From Treponema sp. (lineage in GTDB: Bacteria > Spirochaetota > Spirochaetia > Treponematales > Treponemataceae): DNA of 64,000 nucleotides. The notes below the pieces were generated by a model. The model did not search any database and was not told the origin of the DNA. It was given only the letters and a program-made list of their open reading frames with translations. The position numbers and the translations under genes were made by a program. This document shows, piece after piece, positions 8,229 through 15,947 of this stretch (the first letter of the stretch is position 1; each line of letters opens with the position of its first letter). Location of the stretch: contig JAGBGX010000019.1 of NCBI GenBank assembly GCA_017935745.1, positions 86,570 through 150,569 of the forward strand, read 5' to 3'.

Positions 8229-9125
8229 ATGATTGAACTGCGCCTCCTGAAGTATTTTCTTGCCGTCGCGAACGAAGGCTCTATCACGCGCGCCGCGGAA
8301 GTCGTCCACACGTCCCAGCCGAACCTGAGCCGCCAGATGCAGGAGCTTGAGGAATCGCTGGGCTGCCGGCTGTTCGAGCGCGGAAAGGCGGTTTCGCTCA
8401 CGGACTCCGGGGAATTCCTCAAGCGGCGGGCGGAAGAAATCCTGAGCCTTGCCGCAAAAACGGAGTCCGAGCTTTCTTCCGAAGGAATTTCAGGAACGCT
8501 GTCCGTGGGCATCGGCGAAATAAAGTTTGTTCATGATGTCGCGCGTCTTGCAGTAGAATTCAAGAAGATTCATCCGAACGTCAGCTTTGAATTTTTCACG
8601 GGAACAGCCGACCAGGTGAAAGAACAGATGGAAAAGGGAATTCTTGATACGGGGCTTCTGATTGAGCCGGTGGAAATCGAAAAGTACAGTTTCTTCCGTC
8701 TGCCGGAAAAGCTGCGTTATGTCGCCGTGATGCAAAGCTCCTGCCCGCTTGCCGCACAGAACTCCGTTACGCCTGACGACCTCGCCGGTTTTCCGCTGAT
8801 TCTTCCCACGCGGATGAATGTGCGCAACGAAATTTTTTCGTGGTTCGCGTCCCATGCCGGCGGGCTGAACATTGCGGCGGTGAGCAACCTCAGGATGAAT
8901 ACCAATATCCTTGTGCAGAACGGAATGGGCATCGCGGTCTGCTCAGATACCGTTTCCGTTTCTGATGGCGCGGAGCAGCAGATTACAGTACGTCCGCTTG
9001 AGCCGGAGCTTTCGTCAACAGTCGTCCTTGTCTGGAAGAAAAGCCTCGCCCACTCGCACCTTCTCGAGGAATTCATCAGCTTCGCAAAGCAGTTCTTCCT
9101 GCCTGACGGGGGGGGTACGGACTGA
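8229..9125 (+). CDS. LysR-family transcriptional regulator
   Basis: A 298-residue LysR protein. The N-terminal winged helix-turn-helix is clear (LLKYFLAVANEGSITRAAEVVHTSQ, then LEESLGCRLFERG), followed by the periplasmic-binding-like effector domain from about residue 90. It diverges from the exported flavodoxin gene at 8106 and shares an intergenic palindrome with it. It probably regulates the redox cluster and itself. The inducer cannot be read from sequence. An eight-G run near the 3' end could slip, but only the last few residues would change. Confidence 0.92.
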   Translation: MIELRLLKYFLAVANEGSITRAAEVVHTSQPNLSRQMQELEESLGCRLFERGKAVSLTDSGEFLKRRAEEILSLAAKTESELSSEGISGTLSVGIGEIKFVHDVARLAVEFKKIHPNVSFEFFTGTADQVKEQMEKGILDTGLLIEPVEIEKYSFFRLPEKLRYVAVMQSSCPLAAQNSVTPDDLAGFPLILPTRMNVRNEIFSWFASHAGGLNIAAVSNLRMNTNILVQNGMGIAVCSDTVSVSDGAEQQITVRPLEPELSSTVVLVWKKSLAHSHLLEEFISFAKQFFLPDGGGTD

Positions 9126-9133
9126 ATGCGGAG

Positions 9134-9173
9134 ACTGCGCCCGCCGCGGACTAGCGCAGTGCCCGTTTTTTTT
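9134..9173 (+). terminator. Rho-independent terminator after lysR
   Basis: ACTGCGC (9134-9140) pairs with GCGCAGT (9154-9160). Eight Ts follow at 9166-9173, just downstream of the LysR stop codon. Confidence 0.6.
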
Positions 9174-9469
9174 CGCGCGCCCGGGCGGCCCGTCTGGAAG
9201 CGCGCCGTGAGCCTGGAACGGCAAAGGCGGCGGATGCCTCAGGAAGAACTGTTTTTTGTCCGCCGTTCCACAATCAACATACCTCGACGCAAACATCGGG
9301 ACACGAACCTCTCCGCACGAATCAATAGCCGTCTGTATGGACAAATTTCTTCTATAAAATGATATATTTTTCTGCTGACAACAAAGTCCGCAAAAACATC
9401 ATGGGACGAACCGCACTCAGTACGAGCGGCGGAATGAGGCGCGGAATGCATTTTTAGCAGTAAATTCTC

Positions 9470-9500
9470 TTGACACGGGAGCAGGAACCGGGATTATACT
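9470..9500 (+). promoter_or_regulatory. MerR-type promoter of the ferredoxin-fused aldo/keto reductase
   Basis: TTGACA (9470-9475) and TATACT (9495-9500) are 19 bases apart, the unusual spacing that MerR-family activators correct. The spacer shares CGG, GCA and AACCGGG at the same positions with the promoter at 11376. The rest of 9174-9469 shows no gene that I can support. Confidence 0.6.
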
Positions 9501-9517
9501 TTTTATGGGAGGAAACT

Positions 9518-10627
9518 ATGTTTGATGAAGTGAAAGGGAACTTCGGCTTTGGCTGCATGCGGCTTCCGATGAAGGGCGGCGAAGTTGATTATGACGAGAC
9601 GTGCCGGATGGTTGACGCGTTCCTTGCGGCGGGGTTCAACTATTTTGACACAGCGCACGGCTACCTGGAGGGAAAAAGCGAGACCGCGCTGCGGGACTGC
9701 CTTGTCGCCCGCCACCCGCGCGCTTCGTTTGTGCTGACGAACAAGCTCACGAACGTCTACTTCAAGTCGGAGGCGGACATCCGCCCGTTCTTTGAAAGCC
9801 AGCTTGCGCTCTGCGGCACGGACTATTTTGACTTCTACCTGATGCACGCGCAGTCTGCGGAAATCTTCAGCTACTTCAAAAAATGCCGCGCTTATGAACG
9901 CGCGCTTGAGCTTAAGGCGGAAGGAAAAATCCGGCACTTCGGCATTTCGTTCCATGACCGTGCGGAAGTCCTTGAGCAGATTCTGACGGAATATCCGCAG
10001 GTCGAGGCCGTGCAGATTCAGCTCAACTATGCCGACTGGGAAGACCCGGCGGTGCAGGCGAAAAAGTGCCTTGCAGTCTGCCGGAAATTCGGGAAGCCCG
10101 CGATTGTCATGGAGCCGGTGAAAGGCGGAACGCTCGCGAATCTGCCGGACGCTGCGAAGGGCGTGTTTGAAAAGCTCGGAAGCGCAAGCCCGGCAAGCTA
10201 CGCGCTGCGGTTTGCGGCCGGATGCGACGGCGTGTTCATGACGCTTTCGGGAATGAGCAGCATGGCGCAGATGGAGGACAACCTTTCGTTCATGAAGGAA
10301 TTCCGTCCGCTGGACAGCCGCGAGATGCAGGCAGTGGAGGAAGTGCGCGCCATTTTCGGCTCAATGCACCTGATTCCCTGCACGGCGTGCCGCTACTGCG
10401 TGGAAGGCTGCCCCACGCGCATTTCGATTCCCGACCTGTTCTCGTGCCTGAACACAAAGAACATCCACCACGACTGGAACGCCGACTACTACTACAACGA
10501 AGTGTACACAAAGCGCGGCGGCAAGGCGTCCGACTGCATCGAGTGCGGCAAGTGCGAAAAAATCTGTCCGCAGCATCTGCCCATTAGGAAACTGCTCAAG
10601 GACGTGGCGAAGGAATTCGGAAAGTAG
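9518..10627 (+). CDS. Aldo/keto reductase with two C-terminal 4Fe-4S clusters
   Basis: The start at 9518 has GGGAGG at good spacing and gives 369 residues. Residues 1-280 are a TIM-barrel aldo/keto reductase with the expected tetrad (YFDTAHGYLEGKSE for Asp and Tyr, LTNKL for Lys, FYLMHAQ for His). The C-terminal part carries two ferredoxin motifs, CTACRYCVEGCP and CIECGKCEKICP, so electrons may come from iron-sulfur clusters. This architecture is common in anaerobes; substrates are mostly unknown. It has its own MerR-like promoter and no tightly linked downstream gene. It is probably cytoplasmic, since no signal peptide is seen. Confidence 0.9.
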   Translation: MFDEVKGNFGFGCMRLPMKGGEVDYDETCRMVDAFLAAGFNYFDTAHGYLEGKSETALRDCLVARHPRASFVLTNKLTNVYFKSEADIRPFFESQLALCGTDYFDFYLMHAQSAEIFSYFKKCRAYERALELKAEGKIRHFGISFHDRAEVLEQILTEYPQVEAVQIQLNYADWEDPAVQAKKCLAVCRKFGKPAIVMEPVKGGTLANLPDAAKGVFEKLGSASPASYALRFAAGCDGVFMTLSGMSSMAQMEDNLSFMKEFRPLDSREMQAVEEVRAIFGSMHLIPCTACRYCVEGCPTRISIPDLFSCLNTKNIHHDWNADYYYNEVYTKRGGKASDCIECGKCEKICPQHLPIRKLLKDVAKEFGK

Positions 10628-10728
10628 AACTGAAGCGGAAGTTCCGGGCGCGGAATCATTGACAGATGCTGCTGAAATCAGGAAAATAGAAACGCTGATT
10701 TTCAGGCTGTGCAATTTGGAGGAATATC

Positions 10729-11163
10729 ATGGAATCACTTTGCGGAACTGACTGCTCGCGCTGCTCGATGAGTTCAGATTGCAAGGGGTGCGCTGAAACC
10801 GGCGGGCAGCCGTTCGGCTCGGAATGCGTTGCGGCGAACTGCTGCAAGGGCGGCGCAGATTCCCTCCAGAAATTCAAGGAACAGCTGATGGCGGCGTTCA
10901 ACGCGCTCGGAATCCCGGACATGGAGCCGGTCACTGAGCTGCACGCCCTCAAAGGCTCTTTCGCGAATCTTGCGTACACTCTCCCCGGCGGACAGACCGC
11001 GCAGTTCTGGGACGATGACAAAATCTACTTCGGAAACCAAATCCATAAGGCGGGCAGCCATCGGTGCTACGGAATCCTCGCCGACGGGACGCACCTTTTG
11101 GTCTCGGAATACGGCAACGGCGGCTCGGATGCGGAAGTCGTCCTGTTCAAGCGGTGGCGGTAG
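10729..11163 (+). CDS. Cysteine-rich DUF3795-like protein
   Basis: A 144-residue protein whose first 40 residues are cysteine-rich (CGTDCSRCSMSSDCKGC, then CVAANCCKGG), as in DUF3795 proteins. The remainder is a compact alpha/beta domain without recognised motifs. The N-terminal cysteines could bind zinc or an iron-sulfur cluster. GGAGG lies before the ATG. It sits 101 bases after the aldo/keto reductase on the same strand. The biochemical role is unknown. Confidence 0.7.
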   Translation: MESLCGTDCSRCSMSSDCKGCAETGGQPFGSECVAANCCKGGADSLQKFKEQLMAAFNALGIPDMEPVTELHALKGSFANLAYTLPGGQTAQFWDDDKIYFGNQIHKAGSHRCYGILADGTHLLVSEYGNGGSDAEVVLFKRWR

Positions 11164-11286
11164 GAAGCGCGCGGAAGCATACATTCTGCGGAATACTGTC
11201 CGCCCCGGCTATACAGATAAAAGTTCGTCATTCCCGCTTCTCTTTTTTTCTTTCCATACCTAAAACGCATACAAACTAATTCGCAA

Positions 11287-11323
11287 TAAGTATTTTACAT
11301 CTTCCGGCCGCGCGGGCTATACT
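11287..11323 (+). promoter_or_regulatory. Half-operator promoter upstream of the small membrane-protein pair
   Basis: TAAGTATTTTACAT (11287-11300) matches the downstream half of the flavodoxin operators. Its TTTACA (11294-11299) lies 18 bases from TATACT (11318-11323). The upstream arm is not conserved. Confidence 0.4.
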
Positions 11324-11375
11324 GTACAGAACCGGCGGAACTGGGGCGAACCGGCGGAAAAATGCAAAAAAACGC

Positions 11376-11406
11376 TTGACCCGGTTGCAACAACCGGGCG
11401 TATACT
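11376..11406 (+). promoter_or_regulatory. MerR-type promoter with perfect dyad operator
   Basis: TTGACC (11376-11381) and TATACT (11401-11406) are separated by 19 bases. CCCGGTTG (11380-11387) and CAACCGGG (11391-11398) form a perfect dyad in that spacer, exactly as in promoters switched by MerR-family proteins. No merR gene is in the window. Confidence 0.7.
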
Positions 11407-11465
11407 GAAACGGAGCAAGGCGACGGAAGTGTTCCGTCGCACAAAATAAAGCAGGAGGCCTGAAG

Positions 11466-11840
11466 ATGGCATGTGTAATCGTACCTTTTGTTGAGGCGGT
11501 CGGAGTCAGCGCGGCGGAAAAGCTGCTGGCGAAAAAAGCGGTTCGGGACGGAGCTGCGCGGGATTTTGTGAGGCAGATTCCGCTTCTCAAGAATATGCTC
11601 TACGGCGGGAGCTTCCTGCTGGCGGTGGAGCATATCTACCACGGCGAGCTTTCGTTCGTGCCGCCGTTCCTGACGGCAGTGAGAACGCCGGAGGAAATCC
11701 CGGTGATGCTGCGCGAGATGGCGACGAACGGAGTGGCGATGGCGCTTCTGACGACGGCGGTCTGGGCGGGCGTTGTCGCGCTCGGGCGGATTGTGAAAAA
11801 GGCGAAGGCGCATCGCGCGGGAGCGGCTCTGTGTGCCTGA
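11466..11840 (+). CDS. Small membrane protein of unknown function
   Basis: A 124-residue protein with AGGAGG upstream. It has two probable membrane segments (KNMLYGGSFLLAVEHIYHG and GVAMALLTTAVWAGVVALG) and a His-containing sequence (EHIYHG) near the first. I do not know the family. Its stop overlaps the start of the next gene by one base. A MerR-type promoter and a flavodoxin-type half-operator both lie upstream, so expression is likely tied to the same signals as the redox cluster. Confidence 0.65.
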   Translation: MACVIVPFVEAVGVSAAEKLLAKKAVRDGAARDFVRQIPLLKNMLYGGSFLLAVEHIYHGELSFVPPFLTAVRTPEEIPVMLREMATNGVAMALLTTAVWAGVVALGRIVKKAKAHRAGAALCA

Positions 11841-12115
11841 TGATGTCCGCGCTCGCGGCGGCGGCTTTCTTCGTGCTGTCCGCCGTGCAGAAAAAACGCG
11901 GAAGCAGCTGCGCCCGAAGCGCGAGGACGGTCGGCGTGATGTTCGCGGCAGCATCGCTCATGTGGTGCGTTGACGGCGTTGCGTCGCTGCTCGGCGGCGA
12001 GCCGTTCCTCGACTTGAGCCGCGGGGATTTTGTCCTCGGGCTGATTGTCGTTGCCGCGGGCTGCGCCGTGTACGGACTGCTCGTCCTGCGCGGAAAAGCA
12101 AAGCGCACCGCCTGA
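11840..12115 (+). CDS. Small membrane protein, partner of the preceding gene
   Basis: A 91-residue, three-helix hydrophobic protein. The ATG at 11840 overlaps the previous stop as TGATG, so translation is coupled; a GTG nine bases earlier is an alternative start. Segments ALAAAAFFVLSAV, AASLMWCVDGVASLL and FVLGLIVVAAGCAVYGLLVL look membrane-embedded. The two proteins probably form one complex. I do not recognise the family. Confidence 0.6.
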   Translation: MMSALAAAAFFVLSAVQKKRGSSCARSARTVGVMFAAASLMWCVDGVASLLGGEPFLDLSRGDFVLGLIVVAAGCAVYGLLVLRGKAKRTA

Positions 12116-12238
12116 AATGCCCCTGCATGGGAGTTGTAATTCCCCTCTAAAGGTGAAGTGATTTCCCTTATAAGGGAGCGGTTCGGGACAGCACAGTGTC
12201 CTGATAATGGACTGCACAATGCGGCGGACAAGTGCATT

Positions 12239-12286
12239 ATAATGCGACAGACTGTCGTATTATGTTGCGATACCGTGTCGCATTAT
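12239..12286. repeat. Inverted repeat cluster upstream of an aldo/keto reductase
   Basis: ATAATGCGACA (12239-12249) is perfectly complementary to TGTCGCATTAT (12276-12286), with a third related copy TGTCGTATTATG (12253-12264) between them. The stretch 12116-12341 also holds the palindrome TCCCTTATAAGGGA. No gene is evident there. Confidence 0.55.
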
Positions 12287-12341
12287 GCTGTCAGGTCTGC
12301 GGTTCGGGCATTGTAGGGGCGGCGCAGCCGTTCTGGAGCGA

Positions 12342-12436
12342 AGCGGAACGCGCGAGTTTTTCTACAGAAAAACTCGGTAAGCAAATCGAAGATTTGCGAC
12401 AAAAGCCCGGTTTTTGCCGCAAGGCAAAAATGCCCC
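12342..12436. repeat. Dispersed hairpin-rich repeat, copy 2
   Basis: This 95-base segment recurs at 14619-14713 with a single mismatch. It contains three hairpins in series: GAGTTTTT/AAAAACTC, GCAAATC-gaa-GATTTGC and TTTTTGCC-gcaa-GGCAAAAA. It ends 48 bases before the next gene. Confidence 0.75.
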
Positions 12437-12484
12437 GGATGCTTTGAAACAGTTTCTCATTGACTTTTTACAGGAGCGTATCGT

Positions 12485-13330
12485 ATGGACAAAATACTGA
12501 CACTGAACAACGGCATCGCGATGCCTGCGCTGGGCATCGGGACGTTCATGATTTCGCCCGGGGACGCGGAGCGGTGCGTGTGCGAGGCTCTGAAAACGGG
12601 CTGCCGTCTTGTTGACACCGCCAACGCCTACGTGAACGAGCGGGCAGTCGGCAGGGCGATAAAGGCTTCGGGCGTGAATCGGAAAGATATGTTCGTCAGC
12701 ACAAAAATCTGGGCGACCGAATATCAGAATCCCCGCGCCGTGGAGCAGACGCTTGAGAGGCTCGGCATGGACTACGTGGACCTGCTGTTCATTCATCAGC
12801 CCACCGAGCATTACATGGACGGCTACCGGATGATAGAGAAAGCCGTCAGGGAAGGCAAGGTGAAGTCCATCGGCATTTCCAACTGCGAGGGAAAATACCT
12901 CGACGACATTCTTGCGCGCTGCGAAATCAAACCGCAGGTCATGCAGGCGGAAGCGCACCCGTATTTTCCGCAGGACGAGCTTTCCGCAAAGCTGAATGAG
13001 CACGGAATCGTGCTGATGAGCTGGTATCCGCTCGGACACGGCGACAAAAGCCTCATCAGCGAGCCGGTGTTCGCCGAGCTTGGCAAAAAGTACGGCAAGA
13101 CGCCCGCGCAAATCATACTCCGCTGGCATCTTGACAGGGGATTCTGCGTCATACCGGGAACGAGCAAAGTAGAACACGTGAAGGACAACTTTGCCGTTCA
13201 GGACTTCTCCCTTTCCGAAGAAGACATGGAAAAAATCGCGAAAATCAACAAGAACAAACGCTACTATTACCGCACGGACGAAATGCTCAGGTCGTTTGCA
13301 AAAATGAAACCCGAGTACGAAACGGAATAG
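12485..13330 (+). CDS. Aldo/keto reductase (diketogluconate-reductase type)
   Basis: A 281-residue NADPH-dependent oxidoreductase without metal centres. The catalytic tetrad is visible: Asp and Tyr in VDTANAYVNERAVGRAI, Lys in STKIW and His in LFIHQP. The C-terminal NADP contact region reads VIPGTSKVEHVKDN. Relatives reduce small aldehydes or ketones such as methylglyoxal or 2,5-diketogluconate. An AGGAG site precedes the ATG. An exported flavodoxin gene follows after 23 bases, so they are probably co-transcribed, although the two products should sit on opposite sides of the membrane. Confidence 0.9.
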   Translation: MDKILTLNNGIAMPALGIGTFMISPGDAERCVCEALKTGCRLVDTANAYVNERAVGRAIKASGVNRKDMFVSTKIWATEYQNPRAVEQTLERLGMDYVDLLFIHQPTEHYMDGYRMIEKAVREGKVKSIGISNCEGKYLDDILARCEIKPQVMQAEAHPYFPQDELSAKLNEHGIVLMSWYPLGHGDKSLISEPVFAELGKKYGKTPAQIILRWHLDRGFCVIPGTSKVEHVKDNFAVQDFSLSEEDMEKIAKINKNKRYYYRTDEMLRSFAKMKPEYETE

Positions 13331-13353
13331 CGCGGAAAGGTTTAAGGAAAGGA

Positions 13354-13923
13354 ATGATGAAAAAAATGCTTACGGCGGTGCTTGCTGTTTCGGCAATTAC
13401 GGCTTCGGTGCATGCTGCTTCGATTGTCGTGTATTTTTCCAAGACGGGCGAGCAGTATTCGGTCGGAACGATTACGGAAGGCAACACGGCGAAAATCGCG
13501 AAACTCATTGCGGAACAAACGGGAAGCGATCTGTTTGAGATTGTGCCGGAAAAGCCGTATCCCGAAGGCTACAAGGCGACGACCGAAGCCGCAAAAAAGG
13601 AGCAGGGCGCAAAGGCTCGTCCGGCGTACAAGGGCGACGTTGCGGACTTTGATAAATACGACACGGTGTACGTGGGCTACCCGAACTGGTGGGGCGACCT
13701 GCCGATGATTGTCTACACGTTCCTCGAAGGCCATTCGTTCGCCGGAAAGAAAATCCGTCCGTTCTGCACGCACGAAGGAAGCGGCGCGTCGGGAACAAAG
13801 CGGAGCATCGAGTCGGTGTGCACGGGCGCGGACGTTTCGGACGTTCTTGCAGTCCGCGGAAGCACGGCGCAGAACGACAAGGCATCGTCGGAAAAAGCGG
13901 TTGCCGCGTGGCTGAAAAAGTAA
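13354..13923 (+). CDS. Exported flavodoxin
   Basis: A 189-residue protein with a signal peptide (MLTAVLAVSAITASVHAA). It has a flavodoxin fold with VVYFSKTGEQYSVGTITEG at the phosphate loop, VGYPNWWGDLPMIVYTFL for the flavin-stacking aromatics and FCTHEGSG. The insertion after the phosphate loop (QYSVGTI) differs from the two flavodoxins at 5757 and 7531, so it is a distinct paralogue. It lies between an aldo/keto reductase and an acetyltransferase gene, all on the same strand with short gaps. Confidence 0.88.
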   Translation: MMKKMLTAVLAVSAITASVHAASIVVYFSKTGEQYSVGTITEGNTAKIAKLIAEQTGSDLFEIVPEKPYPEGYKATTEAAKKEQGAKARPAYKGDVADFDKYDTVYVGYPNWWGDLPMIVYTFLEGHSFAGKKIRPFCTHEGSGASGTKRSIESVCTGADVSDVLAVRGSTAQNDKASSEKAVAAWLKK

Positions 13924-13946
13924 GGCGGCTTTTTATGGGAGCGGAA

Positions 13947-14531
13947 ATGGAGTTTGAAAAAGGATATGTCTACAGGCTGATGGACGAAGGCGGGCCGACT
14001 GACTGCCGCGAGGCGTATTTCAAGGAGGCTGCGGACGAGATGATCCGGGCACGGAAGCTGTGCGCAATCGCCAACGCGAAGCTGCCTGACGATGAAAGCT
14101 ACGTTTCCGACCTTGAGGAGCTGTTCGGGCGGAAGCTGGACGGTGTACGGATTCTGACGCCGTTCATCTGCGACTTCGGAAACCGCGTGAAGTTCGGGAA
14201 GAACGTCTTCATAAATCATTCTGCGATTCTCAGCGCGTCTGGCGGGATTGAATTTGAGGACGGCGTTTCCGTTGCGCCGGGCGTGCGGATTGCGACAATC
14301 AACCACGACTTCAACGAGCGGCACTCGAAGTACACGTACAAGAAGGTCGTCCTGAAACAGAACGCGTGGATTGGAATGAATGCTACGATTTGCCCGGGCG
14401 TTACCGTCGGCGAATATGCGGTCGTGGCGGCCGGCGCTGTCGTAACAAAAGATGTCCCGCCGTATGCGGTGGTCGGAGGAAGTCCTGCGAAAGTCATAAA
14501 GATGATTGACCCGGCAGGACAGAAGGAATAA
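13947..14531 (+). CDS. Hexapeptide-repeat O-acetyltransferase (maltose/galactoside type)
   Basis: The ATG at 13947 has GGGAG five bases upstream; the ATG at 13935 is an alternative, adding four residues. From 13947 the protein has 194 residues: an N-terminal helical region, then a left-handed beta helix with hexapeptide repeats (IEFEDGVSVAPGVRI, AWIGMNATICPGVTV, AVVAAGAVVTKDV, PPYAVVGGSPAKVIK). The catalytic His is probably in ATINHDFNER. It resembles maltose O-acetyltransferase (Maa/LacA), which acetylates sugars from acetyl-CoA. It begins 23 bases after the flavodoxin stop. Confidence 0.88.
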   Translation: MEFEKGYVYRLMDEGGPTDCREAYFKEAADEMIRARKLCAIANAKLPDDESYVSDLEELFGRKLDGVRILTPFICDFGNRVKFGKNVFINHSAILSASGGIEFEDGVSVAPGVRIATINHDFNERHSKYTYKKVVLKQNAWIGMNATICPGVTVGEYAVVAAGAVVTKDVPPYAVVGGSPAKVIKMIDPAGQKE

Positions 14532-14618
14532 GGGTTGGTTCGCGGGGTTTGGGCAAGGGATTGGAAGGGTGGCGCAGCCGTTCCGAAGCGACTGAAGGGA
14601 GCGCAGGAATGGAGCGGC

Positions 14619-14713
14619 AGCGGAACGCGCGAGTTTTTCTACAGAAAAACTCGGTAAGCAAATCGAAGATTTGCGACCAAAGCCCGGTTTTTGCCGCAAG
14701 GCAAAAATGCCCC
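14619..14713. repeat. Dispersed hairpin-rich repeat, copy 3
   Basis: It is the same 95 bases as copy 2 at 12342 with one substitution, in the same orientation, and likewise ends about 40 bases before a gene start. The flanking GGCGCAGCCGTTC is also shared between the two copies. Confidence 0.75.
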
Positions 14714-14751
14714 CGGGAAGAATAAGAGACAAACATTTTATTGGAGGAATT

Positions 14752-15768
14752 ATGAAACGGTTTTTGAGAAGAATTGCTGTGATTTCGCTGGTCGCGCTGT
14801 TTGCGGCGGCGGCGTTTGCGGAAGTTGCGGGCTACAAGACGTATCGGACTGAAGACGGGGGCGCGCCTGTCGTCTACTTTACGAAGGACATTTCGCCGGA
14901 AGGTCTGGTGAAAGTCTACAAGGCGATGGGCTGGAAGCCGAAAGGAAAGGTCGGCGTGAAAATCAGCACGGGCGAGCCGCCGGCATCGAACTACCTGCGT
15001 CCGTCGCTCATCGGCGCGCTGGTGAAGGACGAGCTGCACGGAACAATCGTCGAGTGCAACACTGCCTACGGCGGAAGCCGCGCATCGAACGCCATGCACA
15101 AGCAGGTCGTCAAGGACCACGGATTCCTCGACATTGCGGGATTCGACCTGCTGGACGAAAAAGGCTTTATGGAAATCCCCGTGAACGGCGGAACGAATTT
15201 GAAGTGCGACTACGTGGGACGGAATTTCAAGAACTACGATTCGTACCTCGTGCTCTCGCACTTCAAGGGACACGCGATGGGCGGATTCGGCGGCGCAATC
15301 AAGAACCTTTCCATCGGATTCGGAAGCGGAACTTCGACAAAAAAATCCGGCAAGGCACTGATTCATTCCGGCGGAAGAAGCAGCGACAGCAAATTCTGGA
15401 ATTTCACGCAGGGCAACGAGAACCAGCTCAAGTTCCTTGAGAGCATGGCTGAGGCGGCGAAGGGCGTGTGCGACTACATGGGCAACGAAAAAGGAATCGC
15501 GTTCGTGAACGTGATGAACCGCCTGAGCGTTGACTGCGACTGCAACGGCAACCCGGAGAAGCCTGACATGCACGACATCGGCATCCTCGCTTCAACAGAC
15601 CCGCTCGCAATCGACCAGGCAAGCGTCGACCTCGTGTTCACGGCGGCGGATTCCGCAAAACTCGTGGAGCGCATCGAAACGCGCCAGGGACGGCACACGC
15701 TCGAGCACGCGGAAAAAATCGGCCTGGGCAAAGGCTCGCGCGCGTACCGGCTTGTCGTGGTGGAGTAG
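14752..15768 (+). CDS. Exported DUF362 protein
   Basis: The ATG at 14752 follows GGAGG and gives 338 residues with a signal peptide (ISLVALFAAAAFA). The rest is a DUF362 domain: VGVKISTGEPP, VECNTAYGGSR, HFKGHAMGGFGGAIKNLS and DIGILASTDPLAIDQASVD. DUF362 proteins often carry iron-sulfur clusters and accompany redox enzymes. Here only CDCNG near residue 263 offers clustered cysteines, so a full ferredoxin domain is absent. It closes the redox cluster and is followed by a terminator. Its substrate is unknown. Confidence 0.85.
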   Translation: MKRFLRRIAVISLVALFAAAAFAEVAGYKTYRTEDGGAPVVYFTKDISPEGLVKVYKAMGWKPKGKVGVKISTGEPPASNYLRPSLIGALVKDELHGTIVECNTAYGGSRASNAMHKQVVKDHGFLDIAGFDLLDEKGFMEIPVNGGTNLKCDYVGRNFKNYDSYLVLSHFKGHAMGGFGGAIKNLSIGFGSGTSTKKSGKALIHSGGRSSDSKFWNFTQGNENQLKFLESMAEAAKGVCDYMGNEKGIAFVNVMNRLSVDCDCNGNPEKPDMHDIGILASTDPLAIDQASVDLVFTAADSAKLVERIETRQGRHTLEHAEKIGLGKGSRAYRLVVVE

Positions 15769-15774
15769 AAAAAG

Positions 15775-15819
15775 CAACTGAACGTCCGCCTGTGCCTTGT
15801 GTGCGGGCGGGCGTTTTTT
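15775..15819 (+). terminator. Terminator after DUF362 gene, member of a repeat pair
   Basis: ACGTCCGCC pairs with GGCGGGCGT and is followed by six Ts. The 40 bases 15775-15814 recur at 17309-17348 with three differences, again just after a stop codon. Confidence 0.6.
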
Positions 15820-15864
15820 GCTGCTGAAGCAGGAACCGGCTTTCTATTGGCGAGCGGTATGAAA

Positions 15865-15916
15865 AAAAAGCAGCCACCTCAGTAAAACAAAAGTTTTGCC
15901 GGAGCGGCTGCTTTTT
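15865..15916. terminator. Bidirectional terminator
   Basis: AAAAAGCAGCC (15865-15875) pairs with GGCTGCTTTTT (15906-15916). A-rich and T-rich flanks serve both converging genes. Confidence 0.7.
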
Positions 15917-15947
15917 GCTGAAAAAATCGGAAAACTATATCATCTAT

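Noticed and set aside
11295..12237. Two long minus-strand frames
   Set aside because: They are proline-, arginine- and alanine-rich shadows of the small membrane-protein pair, which has a promoter, ribosome site and coupled stop/start.
14494..15573. 359-codon open frame on the minus strand
   Set aside because: It is antisense to the DUF362 gene; the sense strand has a signal peptide, ribosome site and family motifs.
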